The notes beneath the pieces were generated by a model that did not search any database, had not been told where the DNA came from, and saw only the letters and a list, made by a program, of their open reading frames with translations. Shown here in pieces: positions 34,356 to 43,144 of a stretch of DNA of 64,000 nucleotides. The stretch's first letter is position 1. The number at the start of each line of letters is the position of its first letter. The translations under genes were made by a program, and so were the position numbers. This DNA is from Luteimicrobium subarcticum (GTDB lineage: Bacteria; Actinomycetota; Actinomycetes; Actinomycetales; Cellulomonadaceae), in contig NZ_PGTZ01000007.1 in the NCBI RefSeq assembly GCF_002798015.1, positions 700,222 through 764,221 on the forward strand, written 5' to 3'.

Positions 34356-35384
34356 ATGGCGAAGAGGCTCTCGGACGTGGCGAAGAAGGTCGGCGTGAGC
34401 GAGGCGACGGTGTCGCGCGTGCTCAACGACAAGCCGGGGGTGTCGCAGGCGACCCGGGACGCGGTGCTCACGGCGCTCGACGTGCTCGGGTACGAGCGCC
34501 CGACCAAGCTGCGCGGCGAGCGCGGCCGGCTGGTCGGGCTCGTGCTCCCCGAGCTCGTGAACCCGATCTTCCCGGCGCTCGCGGAGGTCATCGGCGGCGC
34601 GCTCGCGCAGCAGGGGTTCACGCCGATCCTCTGCACGCGCACCGCGGGCGGCGTGACCGAGGGCGAGTACGTCGACCTGCTGCTGGGGCAGCACGTGTCG
34701 GGGGTGATCTTCGCCGGCGGCCTGTACGCGGAGCGCGACGCGGACCACTCGCACTACGAGCGCCTCGAGGCCGTGAACCTGCCGGTGGTCGTGCTCAACG
34801 GCGCGATCGAGGCCCTCGCGGTGCCGAAGGTGTCGTGCGACGAGCTCGTCGCGATGCAGCAGGCCCTGAGTCACGTCTTCTCGCTGGGGCACCGCCGGAT
34901 CGGCCTGCTGCTGGGCCCGTGGGACCACATCCCGTCCGAGCGCAAGCTCGCCGCGGCGCAGCAGATCGCGGCGCGGCACGGGGTGACCCTCGACCCCGAC
35001 CTCGTCGTCCACTCGCAGTACTCGCTCGAGGCCGGCCAGGCGTCCGCGAACCGCCTGCTCGACGCGGGCGCGACGGCGATCGTGTGCGCGTCCGACCCGC
35101 TGGCGCTCGGCGCGGTGCGCGCGGTGCGCCGCGCCGGCCTGGACGTCCCGGGCGACGTGTCGGTCGTCGGGTACGACGACTCGGCGCTCATGAACTCGAC
35201 CGACCCGGCGCTCACGACCGTCCGGCAGCCCATCGAGCCCATGGGGCGTGCGGCCGTCGACCTGCTGACCCGCATGATCGCGGGCCAGGACGTGCCCCCG
35301 GACGAGCTGCTGTTCGAGCCCGAGCTCGTGGTGCGGCGCTCGACGGCGTCCGCGCACGACCGGGTGGCTCCGGTCGCCCGCTGA
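34356..35384 (+). CDS. LacI-family regulator (MalR-like)
   Basis: The 342-residue product has the LacI helix-turn-helix and hinge (LSDVAKKVGVSEATVSRVLND, about residues 5-25) and a periplasmic-binding-protein-like sensor domain with the closing VVGYDDSALMNSTDPALTTVRQPIEPMG. It lies upstream of a GH13 alpha-glucosidase gene and a sugar ABC importer, so it probably represses them until a maltose-type sugar binds. A terminator separates it from the alpha-glucosidase gene. It is divergent from the GH20 operon, which it might also affect. Confidence 0.92.
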   Translation: MAKRLSDVAKKVGVSEATVSRVLNDKPGVSQATRDAVLTALDVLGYERPTKLRGERGRLVGLVLPELVNPIFPALAEVIGGALAQQGFTPILCTRTAGGVTEGEYVDLLLGQHVSGVIFAGGLYAERDADHSHYERLEAVNLPVVVLNGAIEALAVPKVSCDELVAMQQALSHVFSLGHRRIGLLLGPWDHIPSERKLAAAQQIAARHGVTLDPDLVVHSQYSLEAGQASANRLLDAGATAIVCASDPLALGAVRAVRRAGLDVPGDVSVVGYDDSALMNSTDPALTTVRQPIEPMGRAAVDLLTRMIAGQDVPPDELLFEPELVVRRSTASAHDRVAPVAR

Positions 35385-35396
35385 CGCTTTCTCGCA

Positions 35397-35428
35397 AGAC
35401 CCCGTGGCCGTGTTCGGCCGCGGGGTCT
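35397..35428 (+). terminator. intrinsic terminator of lacI
   Basis: AGACCCCG (35397-35404) pairs with CGGGGTCT (35421-35428), and GGCC pairs with GGCC inside. The hairpin starts 13 bp after the lacI stop and is followed by TCGTCGTTCC. Confidence 0.8.
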
Positions 35429-35482
35429 CGTCGTTCCTGCAACAGGTTCGGGTCGCATTTGGATAACGACGATGTCAGGTTC

Positions 35483-35534
35483 TTGCGCGGCGGCTGTCGA
35501 GTAGTTACGGTCTGATGCATCGCCAAACCTGGCG
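35483..35534 (+). promoter_or_regulatory. promoter and operator of the alpha-glucosidase/ABC operon
   Basis: TTGCGC (35483-35488) and TACGGT (35506-35511) are 17 bp apart. Just after the expected start lies a dyad CGCCA...TGGCG (35521-35534). The -35 box sits in a CTTGCGC sequence like the half-sites upstream of lacI. This fits LacI repression of the operon. Confidence 0.5.
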
Positions 35535-35576
35535 AGCGAAGCGTCCGCACCGTCGCGGACGACGAAGGAGCCCGTC

Positions 35577-37358
35577 GTGAGCATGAGCCCGAGCACCGTG
35601 CCGGGACACCCCGCAGCCACCGCCGTCGCACCCCGCGCCCCTGAGGCGCAGGCGACGCAGGCATGGTGGCGCGGAGCAGTGATCTACCAGGTCTACCCGC
35701 GCAGCTTCGCGGACGGGAACGGCGACGGGACGGGCGACCTGGCCGGCGTCCGGGCGCACCTGCCCTACCTGCACGAGCTCGGTGTCGACGCGATCTGGTT
35801 CACCCCCTGGTACGTCTCGCCGCTCGCAGACGGCGGCTACGACGTCGCCGACTACCGGGCCATCGACCCGGCGTTCGGCACGCTCGAGGAGGCCGAGGCG
35901 CTCATCGCCGAGGCGGCCTCGCTCGGCATCCGCACGATCGTCGACGTGGTGCCCAACCACGTCTCCGACCAGCACGTCTGGTTCCAGGAGGCCCTCGCCG
36001 CCGGCCCGGGGTCGCCCGAGCGCGAGCGGTTCTGGTTCCACCCCGGCAAGGGCGCGGACGGCGCCGAGATCCCGACGCGCTGGGTCTCGAGCTTCCAGGG
36101 CTCGACCTGGACGCGCACGACGGACGCCGACGGCACGCCGGAGGAGTGGTACCTCCACCTGTTCACCCCCGAGCAGCCCGACGTGAACTGGACCCACCCG
36201 GACGTCCGCCGCGAGCACGAGGACATCCTGCGGTTCTGGTTCGACCGGGGCGTCGCGGGCATCCGCATCGACTCCGCGGCCCTGCTGGTCAAGGACGCCG
36301 AGCTGCCCGAGGTCCCCGCCGACCCGGCGGACATCGCGCCCGGAGAGCACCCGTTCATGGACCGTGACGAGCTGCACGAGGTGTACCGGTCGTGGCGCCG
36401 GGTCGCCGACTCGTACGACGAGCCGCGCGTGCTCGTGGGCGAGATCTGGCTCCCGGACGCCAAGCGGTTCGCCGACTACCTGCGCCCCGACGAGATGCAC
36501 ACGGCGTTCAACTTCCTGTTCATGTCGTGCCCCTGGGACGGCCCGGCGATGCGCGCGTCGATCGACACGACGCTCGAGGCGCACGCGCTGGTCGGCGCGC
36601 CGGCCACCTGGGTGCTGTCGAACCACGACGTCACGCGGCCGGTCACGCGCTACGGGCGCGACGACACGTCCTTCGCGTTCGAGGCCAAGCGCTTCGGGAC
36701 GCCGACGGACCTCGCGCTCGGCACCCGCCGCGCCCGCGCAGCGGCCCTGCTCACGGCCGCCCTGCCCGGCTGCCTCTACCTGTACCAGGGCGACGAGCTC
36801 GGCCTGCCCGAGGTCGAGGACCTGCCGCGGCACGCGATCCAGGACCCCATGCACTTCCGGTCCGAGGGCGTCGACCCCGGCCGCGACGGCTGTCGCGTGC
36901 CGCTGCCGTGGACCGCGGACGCGGCCACGTCCTACGGCTTCTCCCTCGCGGGGCAGCCGGGCGCCGACTCGTCCGAGGACGGCGGGGCGCCCGCGGCGTC
37001 GTGGCTCCCGCAGCCGGCGTGGTGGGGCAGCTACGCCGCCGACGTCGAGGCGCAGGACCCGGCCTCGATGCTTCACCTGTACCGCCGGGCCATCGCGCTG
37101 CGCCGGGCCGAGGACGGCCTGCGCGAGGGCGGCTTCACGTGGCTCGGCCGGTCCGAGGTCCCCGGGCTCGACACGACGTCGGGCTCGGTGCTCGCCTTCG
37201 CACGCGGCGACGTCGCGTGCGTCGTGAACCTGGGTCGCGACGCCGTCGCGCTCCCCGAGGACGCCGAGGTGCTGCTCTCCAGTGGGGACGACCCCGCGGG
37301 CGCGCTCGCCCCGGACACCGCCGTCTGGCTCCGGCTGGCCCGCACCGACCAGCCCTGA
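35577..37358 (+). CDS. alpha-glucosidase, GH13
   Basis: The enzyme hydrolyses alpha-linked glucosides in the cytoplasm. The 593-residue product has the GH13 barrel from VIYQVYPRSFADGNGDGTGDL onward. The nucleophile Asp is at about residue 232 in GIRIDSA, the acid/base Glu at about 289 in VGEIW, and the transition-state Asp at about 351 in LSNHDVTR. GDGTGDL and the length fit the oligo-1,6-glucosidase/alpha-glucosidase subfamily. No signal peptide. The GTG start at 35577 follows GAAGGAG; an ATG two codons on is an alternative. An 85-bp gap precedes the binding-protein gene. Confidence 0.93.
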   Translation: MSMSPSTVPGHPAATAVAPRAPEAQATQAWWRGAVIYQVYPRSFADGNGDGTGDLAGVRAHLPYLHELGVDAIWFTPWYVSPLADGGYDVADYRAIDPAFGTLEEAEALIAEAASLGIRTIVDVVPNHVSDQHVWFQEALAAGPGSPERERFWFHPGKGADGAEIPTRWVSSFQGSTWTRTTDADGTPEEWYLHLFTPEQPDVNWTHPDVRREHEDILRFWFDRGVAGIRIDSAALLVKDAELPEVPADPADIAPGEHPFMDRDELHEVYRSWRRVADSYDEPRVLVGEIWLPDAKRFADYLRPDEMHTAFNFLFMSCPWDGPAMRASIDTTLEAHALVGAPATWVLSNHDVTRPVTRYGRDDTSFAFEAKRFGTPTDLALGTRRARAAALLTAALPGCLYLYQGDELGLPEVEDLPRHAIQDPMHFRSEGVDPGRDGCRVPLPWTADAATSYGFSLAGQPGADSSEDGGAPAASWLPQPAWWGSYAADVEAQDPASMLHLYRRAIALRRAEDGLREGGFTWLGRSEVPGLDTTSGSVLAFARGDVACVVNLGRDAVALPEDAEVLLSSGDDPAGALAPDTAVWLRLARTDQP

Positions 37359-37443
37359 GCCCGACCACCCGATCGCCCGTCGGCCGCGCCGGCTCGACGG
37401 AGAGAACCGCAGGAACCGGATGCCTGCACAACAAGGAGCGACG

Positions 37444-38853
37444 ATGAAGTCACCACGGATCACCGCAGCGGTCACCCTCGTGGGTGCGCTGGCCCTGGGC
37501 GGCGCCCTCACGGGTTGCTCGTCCGACTCGAACGACGGCAGCGGCGACCAGCCGACCGCCACCTCGATCACCCTCGGCAAGGACACCAAGGTCACGCTGA
37601 ACGTCGTGGGCCTGCTGCCGGGCTCGACGAAGGAGGCGCAGGCCGCCCTCGCCGACGAGGTCAAGGAGTTCCAGGCGAAGAACCCGAACATCACGGTCAC
37701 GACGCACGACTACGAGTGGAAGGCCACGACGTTCGCGGCCGACCTCGCGGGCGGCACCCTGCCGACGGTCTTCGAGATCCCGTTCACGGACGCGAAGACC
37801 CTCATCGCGAACGAGCAGATCTCCGACATGCAGCAGTACCTCGCGGCGATGCCGTACGCGGGCGACTTCAACAAGAACCTGCTGCAGTACGGCCAGGGCT
37901 CGAACGGGGACGTCTACGCGATCCCGGCGAAGAGCGTCTACGGCGTCGGCCTGCACTACAACCGTGAGCTGTTCACGGCGGCCGGCCTCGACCCCGACAA
38001 GCCGCCGACGACGTGGGACGAGGTCCGCACCGACGCCAAGGCGATCTCGGACAAGACCGGGACCCCCGGGTTCGCGCAGATGGCCCAGTCCAACACGGGT
38101 GGCTGGCAGCTCACGGTCGACACGTACGCGCGCGGCGGCCGCATGGAGTCCGCGGACGGCAAGACGGCCACGCTGACCAACGACGCCACGAAGGCCTCGC
38201 TGCAGTTCCTGCACGACCTGCGGTGGACCGACAACTCGATGGGCACCTCCGCGAACTACGACTGGGGCACCATCAACCAGGCGTTCGCGGCCGGCAAGGT
38301 CGGCATGTACACGTCGGGTCAGGACGTCTACACCGCGATGGTGCAGGCCAACCACATCGACCCGAAGACGTACGGTCTGACGATGATCCCGCTCGAGGGT
38401 GACGGGTCGGGCGTCCTCGGTGGCGGCACCATGGCCGCGGTGTCGGCCAAGGCGTCGAACGACGAGAAGGCCGCGGCCATCCAGTGGATCAACTTCCACT
38501 ACCTCAACAAGTACACGAGCGAGGACGCGGCGGTCACCAACGCGAAGACGCAGGTCGCCTCGAACCAGCCCGTCGGCACGCCTGAGCTCCCGATCTTCAG
38601 CCAGGAGCAGTACGACAAGTACCAGGGCTGGATCAAGCCGTACGTCAACGTCCCGCTCGACCAGATGACCGGCTTCACGTCGAAGATCTTCGACGCCCCG
38701 CTCGTCAACGAGCCGCAGACGGCCACGCAGGACGTCTACGCGGCGCTCGACCCGGTCGTCCAGGCGGTCCTCACCAAGCAGGACGCGGACATCGACAAGC
38801 TGCTCGAGGACGCGAACACCAAGGCGCAGCGCGCGATCGACTCGGCCAGCTGA
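37444..38853 (+). CDS. sugar ABC transporter binding lipoprotein
   Basis: The 469-residue product is a lipoprotein: signal peptide with LTGC and the lipid-modified Cys at residue 25. It has the family-1 extracellular binding-protein fold (opening TKVTLNVVGLLPG..., closing ANTKAQRAID). It should capture malto-oligosaccharides or related glucosides for the two permeases that follow. AAGGAG precedes the ATG. A strong hairpin follows the gene. Confidence 0.93.
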   Translation: MKSPRITAAVTLVGALALGGALTGCSSDSNDGSGDQPTATSITLGKDTKVTLNVVGLLPGSTKEAQAALADEVKEFQAKNPNITVTTHDYEWKATTFAADLAGGTLPTVFEIPFTDAKTLIANEQISDMQQYLAAMPYAGDFNKNLLQYGQGSNGDVYAIPAKSVYGVGLHYNRELFTAAGLDPDKPPTTWDEVRTDAKAISDKTGTPGFAQMAQSNTGGWQLTVDTYARGGRMESADGKTATLTNDATKASLQFLHDLRWTDNSMGTSANYDWGTINQAFAAGKVGMYTSGQDVYTAMVQANHIDPKTYGLTMIPLEGDGSGVLGGGTMAAVSAKASNDEKAAAIQWINFHYLNKYTSEDAAVTNAKTQVASNQPVGTPELPIFSQEQYDKYQGWIKPYVNVPLDQMTGFTSKIFDAPLVNEPQTATQDVYAALDPVVQAVLTKQDADIDKLLEDANTKAQRAIDSAS

Positions 38854-38868
38854 CCCTGCACCACAATG

Positions 38869-38904
38869 GCGTGGGGTCACCGGCGACCGCCGGTGGCCCC
38901 ACGC
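38869..38904 (+). terminator. hairpin between binding protein and permease genes
   Basis: GCGTGGGG...CACCGGC pairs with GCCGGTG...CCCCACGC over 38869-38904, with one bulge and a short loop. It lies inside the operon, 16 bp after the binding-protein stop. It likely acts as a partial terminator or RNA-stabilising stem that leaves the binding protein in excess. Confidence 0.7.
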
Positions 38905-38955
38905 ACCCCCGCGAGACGAACGAGGGCCCTCGGGCTCTCCGAGGAGTGATGTGAC

Positions 38956-39981
38956 GTGAGCGCAACGAGCGCAGTGCCGCGTTCGACCGCACCGGGAGAC
39001 AGCCCGGGCGCCGGGCTGGTCGGCGGCCCGGCCGGCGACGGTGGCGGGTCGGTGCCCCGACGGTCGTCGGTCGCGCGCCGCCGCGGCCGCAACCCCGTGA
39101 CCTGGGTCCGGCACGGCGGCCTGAGCGCTCTCGTGTTCGCGCTGCCGATGCTGCTGATCTTCGGGGTCTTCTCGTGGTGGCCGATCGTGCGGTCCGTCGT
39201 GATGAGCTTCCAGAAGACGAACCTCGTCAAGCCCGCGACGTGGGTCGGCTGGGACAACTTCCAGTACGTCCTGACGGACCCGGACCTGCCCACCGCGATC
39301 CGCAACACGTTCTACTTCGCGCTCCTCGCGCTGGTGATCGGGTTCCCGATCCCGCTCGTGTGCGCGGTGCTCATGAGCTCGGTGCGGCGCATGAAGGGCC
39401 TCTACTCGGTCCTCGCGTACCTGCCCGTCGTCGTCCCGCCCGTCGTGTCGGTGCTGCTCTGGAAGTTCTTCTACGACGGCTCCGCGACCGGGGTGTTCAA
39501 CACGATCCTCGGCAAGGTGGGGCTCGGGCCGTACGCCTGGCTGTCGAGCCCGTCGATGGCGATGCCGTCGCTCGTCCTCGAGGCCACGTGGGCCGCCGCC
39601 GGCGGGACGGTCATCATCTACCTCGCCGCCCTCATCGGGGTGCCCGGCGAGCTGTACGACGCCGCCGAGGTCGACGGCGCGGGCCTGTGGCGCAAGATCT
39701 GGCACGTGACGATGCCGCAGCTGCGCGGGGTCCTGTTCATCACGTTCATCCTGCAGATCATCGGCACCGTGCAGGTGTTCCTCGAGCCGTACCTCTTCAC
39801 CGGCGGCGGGCCGGCCAACGCCACCCTGACCGTCCTGCTGATGATCTACAACTACGCGTTCGGGCGGTCGCTGGGCGGCGACTACGGCGCCGCGACCGCC
39901 CTGTCCGTGATGCTCGCGCTCTTCCTCGCGATCCTCTCGCTCGTGTACTTCAAGCTGACGAGCGCGTGGAGCAAGTCGTGA
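38956..39981 (+). CDS. sugar ABC transporter permease 1 (MalF-type)
   Basis: The 341-residue product has a Gly/Pro/Ser-rich cytoplasmic N-terminus (about 45 residues), six membrane helices and the EAA-loop ELYDAAEVDGAGLWRKIWHVTMP that docks to the ATPase. The GTG start is preceded by GAGGAG. It overlaps the next permease gene by GTGA. Confidence 0.93.
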   Translation: MSATSAVPRSTAPGDSPGAGLVGGPAGDGGGSVPRRSSVARRRGRNPVTWVRHGGLSALVFALPMLLIFGVFSWWPIVRSVVMSFQKTNLVKPATWVGWDNFQYVLTDPDLPTAIRNTFYFALLALVIGFPIPLVCAVLMSSVRRMKGLYSVLAYLPVVVPPVVSVLLWKFFYDGSATGVFNTILGKVGLGPYAWLSSPSMAMPSLVLEATWAAAGGTVIIYLAALIGVPGELYDAAEVDGAGLWRKIWHVTMPQLRGVLFITFILQIIGTVQVFLEPYLFTGGGPANATLTVLLMIYNYAFGRSLGGDYGAATALSVMLALFLAILSLVYFKLTSAWSKS

Positions 39982-41108
39982 GCGGCCGCAACGAACCCGG
40001 GATGACGACCATGCCTTTCGAGAAGTCCGCCGAGAAGCCCGCCGACACGGCCGTCGGCACCCCGTCCGGGACCGACACCGCCGCGTCCGGCGGCGTGCCC
40101 GAGACCGCCGCCGAGCTCGCCGTCGGCACCGCCCTGCGCGCCGGCGCCCCGCAGGGCGGCGCCGCCGACCCGCGCACGACGGCCGTCGTCGCCCGCGCCG
40201 AGACGAAGAAGCGCAAGACGTCGCCGTTCGACGGCGACCGCGGCTACGTGTCCGAGCAGGACTGGCGGCGCGGATCCGTCCGCACGTCCATGAGGACGCT
40301 CCACGTGCTGCTGCTCGTGGCGCTCGTCGTCGCGGGCGTCGGGCCCATGCTGCTGCTCGCGAAGTTCGCGATCACGCCCACGCAGGACATCATCCGCACA
40401 CCGCTGGCGATCTTCCCGCACGGCGTGCGCTGGGCGAACGTCACCGAGGCGTGGAACGACGTCCAGATCAGCAAGTACTTCATGAACACGATCTGGATCG
40501 CGCTCGGGTCGTGGTTCGTGCAGCTCCTCGTCGCGACGACGGGCGGGTTCGTCCTGTCGGTCCTGCGTCCCAAGTGGTCCAAGGTCGTCAACGGGCTCGT
40601 CATCGGCACCCTGTTCGTGCCGGCCGTCGTGCTGCTCGTGCCGCTCTACCTGACGATCCTCAAGCCGCCGCTGCTCGGCACGTCGCTCATCAACAACTTC
40701 TTCGCGGTGTGGCTGCCCGCCGGGGCGAGCGCGTTCAACGTCGTCATCGTCGCCCGCTTCTTCGACAGCCTCCCGCGCGAGGTGTTCGAAGCGGCCCGCG
40801 TCGACGGCGCCGGACCGTTCCGGCTGTTCTGGTCGGTCGTCCTGCCGATGTCCAAGCCGATCATCGGGGTCGTCTCCGTGTTCGCGTTCATCGCCAGCTG
40901 GAAGGACTTCCTCTGGCCGATGCTCGTCCTCAAGAACCCCGACATCCAGCCGCTGTCTGTGCGGCTGCCCTCCATCCAGGCGCAGACCGACCTCGGCGTG
41001 TTCCTCGCGGCGCTCGCGATCTCCACCGTCATCCCGGTCGTGCTGTTCCTCGTCTTCCAGCGTCTGTTCCTCTCCGGGGCCGGCCTGGGAGGGGCCGTCA
41101 AGGGCTGA
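39978..41108 (+). CDS. sugar ABC transporter permease 2 (MalG-type)
   Basis: The 376-residue product has six helices and the EAA-loop EVFEAARVDGAGPFRLFWSVVLP. The first ~100 residues are an unusual hydrophilic extension (Ala/Gly/Thr-rich, then KKRKTSPFDGD) before the first helix; MalG proteins normally start close to it. GTG at 39978 overlaps the MalF-type stop; ATG codons at residues 9 and 12 are alternatives. No ATPase gene follows, so a shared MsiK-type ATPase elsewhere is expected. Confidence 0.92.
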   Translation: MSGRNEPGMTTMPFEKSAEKPADTAVGTPSGTDTAASGGVPETAAELAVGTALRAGAPQGGAADPRTTAVVARAETKKRKTSPFDGDRGYVSEQDWRRGSVRTSMRTLHVLLLVALVVAGVGPMLLLAKFAITPTQDIIRTPLAIFPHGVRWANVTEAWNDVQISKYFMNTIWIALGSWFVQLLVATTGGFVLSVLRPKWSKVVNGLVIGTLFVPAVVLLVPLYLTILKPPLLGTSLINNFFAVWLPAGASAFNVVIVARFFDSLPREVFEAARVDGAGPFRLFWSVVLPMSKPIIGVVSVFAFIASWKDFLWPMLVLKNPDIQPLSVRLPSIQAQTDLGVFLAALAISTVIPVVLFLVFQRLFLSGAGLGGAVKG

Positions 41109-41131
41109 TCTCCTCCACGGGTCCCTGACGG

Positions 41132-41173
41132 ACGACGACCTCGACCGCGGCACCGCGCGGTCGGGGTCGTCGT
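41132..41173 (+). terminator. terminator of the sugar ABC operon
   Basis: An 18-bp stem with one mismatch (41132-41149 with 41156-41173) and a 6-base loop lies 23 bp after the last permease stop. Confidence 0.85.
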
Positions 41174-41180
41174 GCGCGCG

Positions 41181-41200
41181 ATGTTCCCGTTCGGGAACAT
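41181..41200. promoter_or_regulatory. HipB-type operator
   Basis: ATGTTCCCG and CGGGAACAT form a perfect 9-bp inverted repeat with a TT spacer, 18 bp before the hipB remnant. Such GTTCCC/GGGAAC palindromes are typical of actinobacterial HipB-type regulators. It is intact although the genes behind it are not. Confidence 0.6.
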
Positions 41201-41218
41201 CGCTCCGAGGGTGGGCTC

Positions 41219-41398
41219 ATGGAGCGCAGGTTCATCGACACCACCGAGCGCCTGGCTGCCGTGGTCGCAGAGCAGCGCAGGACCAAGCACCTGACCCAGG
41301 TGGAGCTCGCAGCCAAGGCCAACGGAGGACGTCGCTTCATCGTGGACCTCGAAGCCGGCCGCCCCCGCGCCGAGCTGGCGGCAACAAGGACCACGTGA
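41219..41398 (+). pseudogene. truncated hipB-like antitoxin
   Basis: The 59-residue frame starts as a HipB/Xre-type DNA-binding antitoxin: LAAVVAEQRRTKHLTQVELAAKANG followed by RRFIVDLEAGRPRAEL, which is the normal HipB core. After RAEL at about residue 54 (near 41377-41380) the expected C-terminal helix is replaced by AATRTT and a stop. The break is the point where hipA sequence begins in another frame. Both helix-turn-helix helices remain, so some operator binding cannot be excluded. Confidence 0.7.
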
Positions 41399-41856
41399 CA
41401 GCAATGCAGGTCCTCGAGCTCTTGAGGCACCAGGTCCAGGACGAGGGCGAGGCCTACCGGTTCGTCGAGATGCTCGCGTTCAACGCGTTCGTCGGCAACG
41501 CCGGCGCGCACGGAAAGAACTCCTCGCTGCTGCTCACCCGCGACGGGGTGCGGCTGTCCCCGCTCTACGACGTCGTTCCCACCCAGGTCTGGGGGGATCG
41601 GTTCGACCAGCGCCTCGCCATGCAGATCTCGGGTGAGCCGCGGTCGCAAGCGGTCACGGTGTTCCACTGGCGCAAGCTGGCGAAGGCGGCCGGCCTCGAC
41701 CCCGACCGTGTGGCGGACCGGGTCGCCGCTCTGGCGGCGGCAACCTTCGACCGGTCCGAGGAGGCCGACACGTCCGCGGGGATCGGTGGGCCGTCGCTCG
41801 GCGACGCCCTGGAGATCGTGACGCGCAACACCGCGAAGCTCCGTTCCCTGGCGTGA
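41377..41856 (+). pseudogene. 5'-deleted hipA-like kinase remnant
   Basis: The frame encodes only the C-terminal ~155 residues of a HipA serine/threonine kinase (full length about 400): FVEMLAFNAFVGNAGAHGKNSSLLL, LSPLYDVVPTQVWG and HWRKLAKAAGLDPDRV. HipA-like residues (GGNKDH) continue upstream of the first possible start (GTG 41395), so the junction with hipB lies near 41377. The catalytic Asp of the GN(T/A)DAHxKN motif is Gly here. The N-subdomain and ATP P-loop are missing. It cannot be an active toxin. Confidence 0.85.
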
Positions 41857-41957
41857 CGCCGCCCGACCGACGTGCTGACGACGTGTCGTGTCAACGTCAC
41901 GTCCCGGGGTCTGACGAATCGGCGGGCATCCCGCACGCCCGGTGCGAGGATGCTGTG

Positions 41958-43088
41958 GTGACTGCTGCGATCGCGCCGTACGACGCTCTCCTCCTGTTCT
42001 CCTTCGGTGGCCCCGACAAGCCGGAGGACGTCGTCCCGTTCCTCCGTAACGTGACCGCCGGCAAGGGCATCCCGGACGAGCGGCTCGAGGAGGTCGGCGA
42101 GCACTACTACGGCTTCGGCGGCAAGAGCCCGATCAACGAGCAGAACCTCGCGCTCAAGGCGGCGCTCGAGGCCGAGCTCGACCGCCGCGGCATCGACCTG
42201 CCCGTCGTGTGGGGCAACCGCAACTGGGCCCCGTACACGCGCGACGCGATCGCCGAGCTCGAGGAGCGCGGCGCGCAGCGGACCGTGGCGCTCGTGACGT
42301 CCGCGTACTCGTCCTACTCGGGCTGCCGCCAGTACCGCGAGGACCTCGCCGTGACGCTCGACGGGCTCGGCAAGCTCGGCCCTGACGGGTCGACGACGGT
42401 CCAGTTCGACAAGGTCCGCTCGTACTTCAACCACCCCGGCTTCGCGCAGGCCAACGCCGACGCCGTGGCCGAGGCGTTCGAGGCGCTCGCCACGCAGGGC
42501 GGCGACGCTCGCGCCGCACGCCTCGTGTTCGTCACGCACTCCATCCCCACCACGATGGAGGCCGCGTCCGCCGTCTCGCGCGCCACCTACTCGGAGCAGC
42601 ACCTCGACCTCGCGGCCGTCGTCGCCGCCGACGTGTCCGCGCGGCTCGGCTTCGACGTCCCGTGGGACCTCGCCTACTGCTCGCGTTCCGGCCCGCCGAG
42701 CCAGCCGTGGCTCGAGCCCGACGTCAACGACCACCTCGGCAAGCTCGCCGCCGACGGTCTGCGTGACGTCGTCCTGTCGCCCATCGGGTTCGTGTCCGAC
42801 CACATGGAGGTCGCCTACGACCTCGACACCGAGGCGCTCGCCACCGCGGCGGACCTCGGCATGAACGCCGTCCGTGCGGGCACCGTCGGCACCCGGTCCC
42901 CGTTCGTCGAGGGGCTCGTCGACCTGCTGCTCGAGCGCGCCGCGATCGCCCGTGACGAGGACGTCGCCGAGGCCACCGTCGGGACGCTCCCCGCGTTCCG
43001 GTCCGTGTGCGCGCCCGGCTGCTGCCTGCGCCGCGACGGCGAGCCGTCCGGCGTCCCGGCCCTGTGCAGCACCGACCTGCGCTCCTGA
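41958..43088 (+). CDS. hemH: coproporphyrin III ferrochelatase
   Basis: The enzyme inserts Fe2+ into coproporphyrin III in the actinobacterial haem pathway (also called CpfC). The 376-residue product has [15 protein letters not shown] at the N-terminus, the metal-site His in [10 protein letters not shown], and the C-terminal [18 protein letters not shown]. Cys residues in SGCRQY and CAPGCC near the C-terminus fit the [2Fe-2S] cluster of actinobacterial enzymes. The start is one of two adjacent GTG codons (41955 or 41958). hemQ follows 56 bp on. Confidence 0.95.
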   Translation: MTAAIAPYDALLLFSFGGPDKPEDVVPFLRNVTAGKGIPDERLEEVGEHYYGFGGKSPINEQNLALKAALEAELDRRGIDLPVVWGNRNWAPYTRDAIAELEERGAQRTVALVTSAYSSYSGCRQYREDLAVTLDGLGKLGPDGSTTVQFDKVRSYFNHPGFAQANADAVAEAFEALATQGGDARAARLVFVTHSIPTTMEAASAVSRATYSEQHLDLAAVVAADVSARLGFDVPWDLAYCSRSGPPSQPWLEPDVNDHLGKLAADGLRDVVLSPIGFVSDHMEVAYDLDTEALATAADLGMNAVRAGTVGTRSPFVEGLVDLLLERAAIARDEDVAEATVGTLPAFRSVCAPGCCLRRDGEPSGVPALCSTDLRS

Positions 43089-43144
43089 CGGCCGACCACG
43101 CCGGTCCCGACCTCGACCTCGACACTGCAGCGGAGAAGCACACC

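Noticed and set aside
41395-41856. A small intact HipA-like protein
   Set aside because: HipA-like residues continue upstream of the first start codon, the kinase N-subdomain and ATP site are missing, and the catalytic Asp is Gly. This points to a deletion remnant.
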